DNA of 64,000 bases from Polytrichum commune (lineage: Eukaryota; Streptophyta; Polytrichopsida; Polytrichales; Polytrichaceae). A program made the translations under genes and the position numbers. The notes under the pieces were generated by a model. That model saw only the letters and a list, made by a program, of their open reading frames with translations. It made no database searches and had not been told where the DNA came from. Each line of letters starts with the position of its first letter. Position 1 is the stretch's first letter. Of this stretch, positions 56,695 through 64,000 are shown in pieces. The DNA lies in NCBI GenBank assembly GCA_950295325.1, contig OX485807.1, forward strand, positions 46,052,796 to 46,116,795, given 5' to 3'.

Positions 56695-57250
56695 GGGCCA
56701 CTTCACACACGAGATCGAGGGCATGTGACCATTACACTTCAAGTACTCTCATTGGTGGAAAAGGCCGGAGCCGTTCCAGGTTCTCTTCACACTACACTTG
56801 AGGGACCAACGGAGAAGGTGAATGCAAGATGGATGTTAAGTCTACACGACATTCCTTCATGACATCAAGTAGATCATGTTTCATGGTCACTTGGATTATT
56901 TTCAATAAATACCTCTTCGTGGTAGGCCTAACACAAAAGCGGGAGACCATGGCACTCCGAAATCTCACAACTGTTTATTTATTATATTTTATCATGTGTG
57001 AGGACCCAAAATGAGTCGAAAATTTATTGAATAACATTTGGTTGAGGGCCCAATCACATATGACTTCAGACTGCACTTGAAAGCATGTATCCACACAAAC
57101 ACTTGAAGGCCCGTGACCACACTTACACTTGAGGGCCCGTGACCACATTACATGATTTTAGAAGTGCCTTGGGACGGCCTTTGGACACTTCTTCTACACT
57201 CGCACAATTTCGTGGTCACGGGCTCTCAGGCTCGTGTGTGAAGTGGCCCC
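56695..57250. mobile_element. PIF/Harbinger-like MITE, GGGCCACTTC family, copy 3
   Basis: Ends GGGCCACTTCACACACGAG and GTGTGAAGTGGCCCC, flanked by TAA (56692-56694, 57251-57253); one extra C lies at the right end. The interior is diverged from copies 1 and 2, with repeated GGGCCCGTGACCAC motifs, so it is a different subfamily. Confidence 0.85.
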
Positions 57251-57538
57251 TAAGGCCAGGCAGGGGTAGGTGGGAAATTAAGAGTGTGGAGGCTCTAGAA
57301 GTTGGTGGCCGCACGATCTCCAAGAGGTTCAACGGCGGGAGATCATCTTCAATATGGCCAAATTCAAACCGCATTTCATGGTCACGGGCTCTCAGGCTCG
57401 CGTGTGAAGTTCCCCCTAAGGCCAGGCAGGGGTAGGTGGGAAATTAGGAGTGTGGAGGCTCTAGAAGTTGGTGGCCGCACGATCCCCAACAGGTTCAACG
57501 GTGGAAGATCATCTTCAGTATGGCCAAATTCAAACGGT
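57205..57538. repeat. 166-bp tandem duplication spanning a MITE end
   Basis: Two copies (57205-57370, 57371-57536) share GGTCACGGGCTCTCAGGCTCG, about 44 bases of the right end of MITE copy 3, its TAA, and about 120 bp of flank including AGGGGTAGGTGGGAAATTA. The second copy has a decayed end (GTTCCCCCTAA). Open frames across it are repeat artefacts. Confidence 0.9.
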
Positions 57539-57654
57539 ATTGCCGCTCTGAGCCGCTCTGAGCCGCCGTCGAACCCGCGGCCACGGTCAGAACTTGGTGC
57601 CATGATTCCCACATTATTCCCTCACCCAGGCCTAAACTTTAGTAGTTAGTACTT

Positions 57655-57700
57655 CCACACACACACACTGTGACACACATATATATATATATATACATGG
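57655..57700. repeat. CA and TA microsatellite
   Basis: A CA run, a short spacer, then about nine TA units. Confidence 0.9.
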
Positions 57701-59570
57701 AACCACAGTGTACAAAGTAGAGCCTTGCTAGAGGGTCGTTGGGCCCACCAGTTGACTTTTGCTTTCCTCTAAAGTGTAGAGCTACCACAGTATCTTGACC
57801 TTCATGATCATGTGATAGTGTGCATTGTGTACACACTTGCGGGGACTCGTTTCTTGCTAATTCGCCCGTGAAATCATCCGACTTTGTGCAAAGAAAATCG
57901 TGATCGATCTTCATCAATCTCTAGTAACCCTTACAGGTGCTGGTAATATACGGTGTAGTTTGTATTGTACACTACAAGCCTTGGTGGAGTGTTTCGTTAT
58001 AAAATATGCAAATTGATCTATGAGACTGAACTGAGGGAGTGAAAATATCGTCAATTGTGATAATGGTGATAAAAACGTGTGTGATGATGGTGATAAACTT
58101 ACCACATATACTTGATCATTAACAGTTGTTGTCGTTTGAGTGTATTTTTGCCTCCTCCTTGTAGTAGAGTATATTAAATATGCTCTTACCGTCATAGATT
58201 AAGTAACACGTGGCTTTCTTACTTGTTCAATGTTGGCCATTGAAAGTGCAATATTCAACTTGATGTAAAGGACAATGCTGGTTTTTCTTGGCGGGAAAAT
58301 GTATTGAATGATCACAACAACTCGTTTCTTATTTATTATCTTCATTTGGTACATTAAGTGTATAAACTCTACTCCTAATTTATAATTCTTGAATGTGAAA
58401 ATCTTAAAGGTGTCAATATTTCATGCCAGACTTCTTTCACATTTTTTTGTAATGTATAATGTGAAGTACTCATGTGTAAATTAAAGCACAGTGAGACCTT
58501 GAAGCTCATGACCATTGTAGCAAGTATGGATATGATAGTAATAGATGTACCACTTTCACTAGTGATATTATCTACAAATGTCCTAGATATTGGATAGAGG
58601 TGATAGGTTTTAGAGTCGTTGTGAAGATTATTGTCTCACTAAACATGTAGTTTCATATGCAAATACTAGTAGAGGTCTCTATGTAGATACAATAATCTAC
58701 AACTCAACTCTTGAATGTTAAGAAAGGCCTGATGGGTCTTGCCATGGTCTCAACAAGAAAACAAGTTTTAATTATTTAATATTTAATATTTATTAGTTTA
58801 TGATGATCATGATTAATCTGTAGTCACTTAGAGAAGTAAATCTTAATGTAGTTACTAAATTGTTCATCTAATGAAATTCTCTGATTAAAGAAACAAGTTG
58901 AAATATGGGTGCAAACATGGTCAAGTACGTGAAGGGAATCCAAAATACACGACTTCTATACATGGTATACACATCTTGCATATCTTAGTATTTTGAGCCA
59001 CCATTCTTCCATATTGTGATTGTAATCTGGTATTTCTTCTATCAAACTACATTGAACATAAATTTGTTATGAGTTTTGGAACACATTTCCATTAAGTTAT
59101 GCCTCGCTATGAATTTTTTTATGAACACTTGCAAAATCAAAATCTTACATGAATGGTTGTCAAGACATTAATTTTCGATTTCAATTTCGATTTCGCTGTA
59201 TATATACTACAATCTTCGTACTATTTGTAACAACATAGTTTTTGTTGTAAACAACTTACATTTGAGCAGCATGGAAGGTCTAATTAGTCCATTTTGAGTC
59301 AACTCAAGTGTCAAAAAACACCCTTGGACTGCAGACTGTTCCCTTTATCAATCTGCTGATTCAAGTTTCTCTGCTAAAAGCATGCATCAAAAGCCGCAGA
59401 TTGCCACATGGATCTCCGCAAAAAGCTTCCACCTAATTCCTCCGGAGTCCGCCGGTACCGAAGTCCGGACAAACACTTAAAGTATGAATGCAGAGGCACC
59501 CCGTGACTTGAGGGCCCACTCCAAGCACTCTACTAATTTCATCCGGCTCCCAAATCCTCAGAATCACGTA
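57701..59570. other. Gene-free stretch; promoter-proximal end for pectate lyase 2
   Basis: AT-rich with no recognisable gene. From about 59330 the base composition rises toward the pectate lyase promoter. Confidence 0.4.
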
Positions 59571-59577
59571 CGGGGGG

Positions 59578-59584
59578 TATATAA
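59578..59584 (+). promoter_or_regulatory. TATA box of the intron-bearing pectate lyase gene
   Basis: TATATAA preceded by a G run lies 190 bp before the ATG, placing a start site near 59610 and a leader of about 160 bases. The position matches the weaker element of the paralogue. Confidence 0.65.
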
Positions 59585-59773
59585 GCTTCCCGAACTCATG
59601 AATCAGCAAACTGCTCTCTTTATCAACCGATCACTGTCTTGGACTGGTTTATCTGCCGGTTAATCTAGGCTAAGCATTCATTCTTGTGCAGATTGCCGGC
59701 AAGAAAACCATCTAATTCGTCGCAAAACACAGACTTGTAAGTTTGTTGTCAAATTCGATCGTTGACTAGGTAA

Positions 59774-62128
59774 ATGGCGTCCTCACCAACATGGTCGGTT
59801 GCAGTGCTCCTGCTGCTAGGCTTGCTTCTTGTCAATCACTGGGCCGACGATCTGCGAGTGCAGGCCCTGCAGGATCCGGAGACGGATTCATTCGCAACGA
59901 CGACTGAAACCTCCGACCCAGTCGAGTATTCAGTTGAGGGCAACGACAATGTCGACACAACATCGCTTGCTGCAGAGTACACCAGCACTGAAGAACCTGT
60001 CCCCAATGCTGATGGGAACAGCTTTAGTACATCCGACACTGTGGTGGACTACAACTACGATGCCACCGTCACAAGTGAGAAAACCAACGTGGACAGCTTT
60101 GCCACCAGTAACGTTCAAGGCGAGTCCGGATCTGACGTACCGGATGGGTTCGACATGAACGAGTTTGCGGCCGATGGTACCATAAACACGTAAGTATTGT
60201 GCTTAGGAAAAATCTGTGCAGTTGACAGACAGTGGCTCTCATTTGTTTTATTATAATCCAGCAGTGGTCATCGCTGGGAAACTAGCTCCAAGGTACTCAC
60301 AAAGGAATTAATGCGGTGCATGATGTAATTCTCCCTGCCACAAAGAATTCATACAGGTTTTAACGTTTGAGAATGTGATCGCTATTTTAAAGATCTTCTA
60401 GATGGCCTTGCAGTGTGGAATTGGATGCTAGCTCAATAGTACGTAGGATAAATTGAGACGCATTAGGAAGTGGATGGAAGGCAATGTAGGTGTTAATAGT
60501 GGTGTTGGGCAGAGAATCGTGTGGACAACTTACCATACATTTAATCCAGCTTGCTAGTCTGTTTTTATAACTTCGAAACTGTGAAATTTCGTTTTTCTGA
60601 CCTTCATGAATGTTTTTTACTGTCTCAGGACGACATCGGACATGAGCGCTTCTCTGGCCTCGCGGTCCAGTGGATGTGGGACAGGAAACCCAATCGACGA
60701 CTGCTGGAAGTGCGATCCCAAATGGGCGTCCCATCGGCAGAGCCTTGCGAACTGCGCCATCGGGTTCGGCAGGAACGCCATTGGTGGAAAGAACGGCAAG
60801 ATTTACGTGGTGACCTCCCCTCGGGACGACAACCCCGCCAACCCTTCCCCTGGAACCCTGCGGTATGCAGTGACTCGCCAAGGGGCGCTGTGGATCATAT
60901 TCGCACGCAGCATGACCATCCGGCTCAAGAACGAGCTGATGATCACCAGCTTCAAGACCATCGATGGGCGCGGTGTGAACGTGCAGATCACCGGAGGGGC
61001 TGGTTTGACGATTCAGTATGTGAGCAATATCATTGTGCACGGAATCTCCATCCACAACATTCAAGCCACAGGCCCTGCGAGGATCATGACCTCTACCTCC
61101 CATGTGGGTAACCGAGGCAGGGCGGATGGCGATGCAATCTCCATCTACACATCCAAGAATCTGTGGATCGACCATTGTTTCCTTGCCAGGGCCGCTGATG
61201 GTCTTATCGATGCGATCCGGGGCTCCACCCTCATCACTATCTCCAACAACTATTTCACCCAACACGATAAGGTGACGCCACAGTTTCAAGCTGATGCAAT
61301 TATTATATCACACTGCTTTCATGTTGGATATGATCATCGTTTACAATGACTTCATGATGGATTATTCTGCCATGGATTGTTCGACTAATTATCGGTTGAC
61401 TATACATTGCAGGTGATGCTTTTGGGAGCTCACAAGAACGATTTCGAAGACAGGAATATGCAAGTGACTGTCGCATACAACACCTTCGGACCTGGTCTCA
61501 TCCAAAGACTACCAAGGTGGGTATTAAATTTATGCATTCAAACACATGATGTCAATATTGCAAAGTTAACCATTGATCATGTCGACATTAACTTTGGTTC
61601 TTTATAACGTGTTCACTTTGGACTAAATCACTGAAAGTCATCACCAGCGTCCGGTATCATGATCAAGTCATGCACATGATTTTTGTGGTTAAGTCGGACA
61701 ACGTGAACTTGGCATTTGTTTTAAAATGTTGGATTCTAACTTTTCTTTGGGATTTCAGGGTTCGATTTGGAAGCGTCCACGTTGTGAACAACGACTATTC
61801 CGCCGGCTGGGGGATCTACGCTATCGGTGGCAGTGAGGCCCCCACCATTCTATCCCAGGGCAACATCTTCAACCCCGGACGCGGGCCCAGGCAAGTGACG
61901 AAGCGCATCAACGACGGAGGCAGCTCGTATGGTGGTCCCCGGAACTGGAACTGGAAGTCGACCGGTGACATTTTCTGGTCGGGAGCATACTTCACCGGCT
62001 CGGGTTCGCAAACCTCCGCACAAGCTTATGCCAAGGCGTACAGCTGCAGTGCCCGGCCAGCCTCCATGGTGATGAAAATGACCAGCAAATCTGGGCCCTC
62101 CTTCTGCAGAGCAGGCGCTTCGTGCTGA
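59774..62128 (+). CDS. Pectate lyase (polysaccharide lyase family 1), secreted, four exons
   Basis: Exons 59774-60189, 60629-61271, 61413-61516 and 61759-62128 join in one frame at GT-AG sites (breaks after the D/E/S/T-rich N-terminal part, after TQHDK, and inside RLPR), 510 residues. The start gives a signal peptide, [17 protein letters not shown]. The variable acidic region ends in [10 protein letters not shown], like SGDGFDM in the paralogue. The core has [79 protein letters not shown] and [16 protein letters not shown]. The Arg-His-Gly of most family members is Arg-Phe-Gly here, but the RxPxxR Arg residues remain. Expected to cleave homogalacturonan in the wall with calcium. The Cys-rich tail (CSARPAS, CRAGASC) matches the intronless copy. 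Confidence 0.94.
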
Positions 62129-62955
62129 TTGATTCTGACACCAAAGTATGCATTTGTGGCGCATTTAAGAGTGCATCTACCCTCGAAGAATATGTTGAGG
62201 CCGCGCTAACTGGAGTGGCCCACATAAACACCATTCATCGCAAGAATGGTCCCCAATGCAGGGTTAGAAATTTAGGATTAGAAACTGATCCGACCAATGT
62301 ATTTGTGTTGAGGTCGCGCCATCAAGTCAGCGGCCCACACTTGAACCCCTTCGCAAGAAATGGAGCGTTCGGAAGCATTGGTCGATTTGTATGCCTGGAA
62401 ACGTTGAGGCAGTGCTAGATGCATCGCCCACGTTTTGTACTACGAATTCAATGAGCAAAGTGGTGATGAGGCAGAACCCAAATTGGGCCGCTCGTCCTGC
62501 TAGAGCTCACCGGTGACTGTCACCAAATTATATAGCATGGCACCTTTTGGCTGTGTTGGCTTTGCCCTTAAGCTTAGTTTATAGCTTAATTAGCTGACTT
62601 GGCAATTAGTTCCATAATCGAGAAACACATTCATGGAAAAAACAATAATTATGTTGGCAGTTGTGTGACGAATCAATAAAGAGGATTCAATGGTGGCAAG
62701 GCTGCATTCATCGTGTGCACGAAGATTACAGTGTTCTTCGGTTTCCTTTGACTTCCAGTCGTCATGTGTGAGTCCCTTGAGTCTGATTGTACGTAGCATG
62801 AGTTTCAAGGGTACCTTTTAAATCAGACGTGTTATTTAAGATATGGTTTTAGCCACATCCGTGCGTTTACGTACAGTAAGGTAGCTCTTGGTAAAGATAT
62901 AAATAGAAAGATAATTGAGGTTGAATATGTATACATTGGAGATGGTGGGACTCAG
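62129..62955. other. 3' flank of pectate lyase 2; otherwise gene-free
   Basis: Should contain the 3' untranslated region. The plus-strand frame 62122-62418 overlaps the stop codon and has no recognisable content. Confidence 0.4.
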
Positions 62956-62959
62956 GTAG

Positions 62960-63478
62960 TGCCCCCTTCCCACCTGACTTTAGTTAAGACCCAAAGTATT
63001 TCCTAAAAACCGGGTAAAGCTCCCTCGGTTATGGCGGAGGCATCCGACTATCCCAATGCACCTACAAGAACTTGCTCCGGAGATTTTCAAGTAGGTTTTA
63101 GTTAAGTAGCTTTCACACATGTTCATGGTTTTATCTACCAAGCAATGAATGTTGGGTAGTTTTTGTCCCATCCCCAAATGCCTATCTTACCATCGGTTTT
63201 TGTTAATGGAGCTCCTCGTGCCCTCATAGCTAAGACTAAAAAGCCACCAATCACAAGGGTGGGAGGCAACACTTTTAAAGTTCCTATATTCTTGCCTCAT
63301 GTTTAGGTACCGATGGGAGGGTCGGTGGTTGAGGCTTAAAACCTCCACTTTTAAGCCATGCCACATCATTTGCCACCTAGGCTCGGCACTAAAAAGAGCC
63401 GTATGTGTGAACCCTAGATAACTAAAACCGCTTTTAGACTAAAACTACTTCTAACTAATGTCAGGTGGGAATGCCCCA
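62960..63478 (+). mobile_element. TIR MITE, TGCCCCCTCCCC family, copy D
   Basis: 519 bp, in the same direction as copies B and C. The left end TGCCCCCTTCCCACCTGAC is intact; the right end is altered (GTGGGAATGCCCCA). The flanking trinucleotides are TAG on both sides (62957-62959, 63479-63481), consistent with a 3-bp duplication. Confidence 0.85.
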
Positions 63479-63813
63479 TAGGTGTCCCTAAGTTGGTGAC
63501 TTATCTTATGTTTGAGTGGTATGTGGTTAGGTGATTTTTTAGAATAGATATGAAATAGGCATGTGTTTAAAAGAGATCGGATTAATACATGCTCAAAATA
63601 TAATATTCATTTTATGTTTTAATGTGACGTATATGACCACCTAATGAGCGTGAGAATCTACACTTTGGTAATAAATAAAATATTATTGTATGTGCTCCAA
63701 AATTATGAGGGAAGTGGCTACAACTTCACCTTGAATTTGCTAAGTCCATCTTGTACTAATTGTGTTTTTCATATCGCAGGATAAGTTGGCTAGTTGGAAA
63801 TAAGTAACCACTA

Positions 63814-63842
63814 AAATCATGGTAAATCATTTACCATGATTT
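63814..63842. repeat. Perfect 29-bp palindrome
   Basis: AAATCATGGTAAAT and its exact inverse flank a single C. GTTGGAAA before it and TTCCAAC just after it extend the symmetry with a gap, so it may be the centre of a small foldback. Confidence 0.85.
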
Positions 63843-64000
63843 CCAACTACTGTGATGTTGAAGACATGGTTCTCTTCATAGGGTAAGGCAAATACATAGT
63901 ACTACGTCTAGTGACGAGTTGTACTCTCTTGCATTTCTATGGTGTAAACTCGGCTTAGTCTTGCAACGCACTCTGATTCATAGCTAAAATGTATCAAACT

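Overview
The window looks like nuclear DNA of a land plant. It carries plant-type spliceosomal genes (a chloroplast-targeted shikimate kinase and two secreted pectate lyases), a hAT-like transposase gene with plant-style splice sites, a LINE tail with a zf-RVT-like end, and many short terminal-inverted-repeat (TIR) elements. Gene density is very low. Three intact or nearly intact genes sit in about 64 kb of AT-rich, repeat-filled DNA. I cannot fix the lineage. The repeat-rich spacing and the unusual pectate lyases would fit a non-angiosperm (moss, lycophyte or fern), but that is inference.

Layout. 1-9 kb: a 21-copy 23-bp minisatellite, a hAT-type MITE with a perfect 8-bp target-site duplication (TSD), a TA-flanked TIR element, a 1.2-kb Mutator-like foldback element with nearly identical 495-bp arms, and a 5S rRNA-derived repeat. 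9.6-10.2 kb: a small GIY-YIG nuclease-domain gene. 12.5-16 kb: a pogo-like MITE, a second 5S-derived repeat split by a CACTA-like insertion, and smaller relics. 16.6-20.2 kb (minus): a five-exon hAT-like transposase gene, now frameshifted, with a long hairpin element in intron 1. 23-31 kb: two diverged copies of a long repeat, one split by a 1.4-kb Harbinger-like element full of 142-bp tandem repeats, then a 1.8-kb pogo-like element and two Harbinger-like MITEs. 32.7-37.2 kb (plus): the shikimate kinase gene. 39.8-41.3 kb (minus): an intronless pectate lyase gene. 42-59 kb: relics including a LINE 3' end, a third 5S-derived repeat split by a MITE, several Harbinger-like MITEs and foldbacks. 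59.8-62.1 kb (plus): a second pectate lyase gene with three introns. 63-64 kb: another MITE and a perfect palindrome.

How the parts relate. The genes do not form an operon or pathway. Shikimate kinase serves aromatic amino-acid synthesis in plastids; the pectate lyases act on cell-wall pectin. The two lyases are paralogues in opposite orientation about 18.5 kb apart, one with all three introns missing. Most remaining structure is the record of DNA transposons inserting into older repeats. Nesting gives relative ages: 5S-derived repeats are older than the CACTA-like and Harbinger-like copies inside them.
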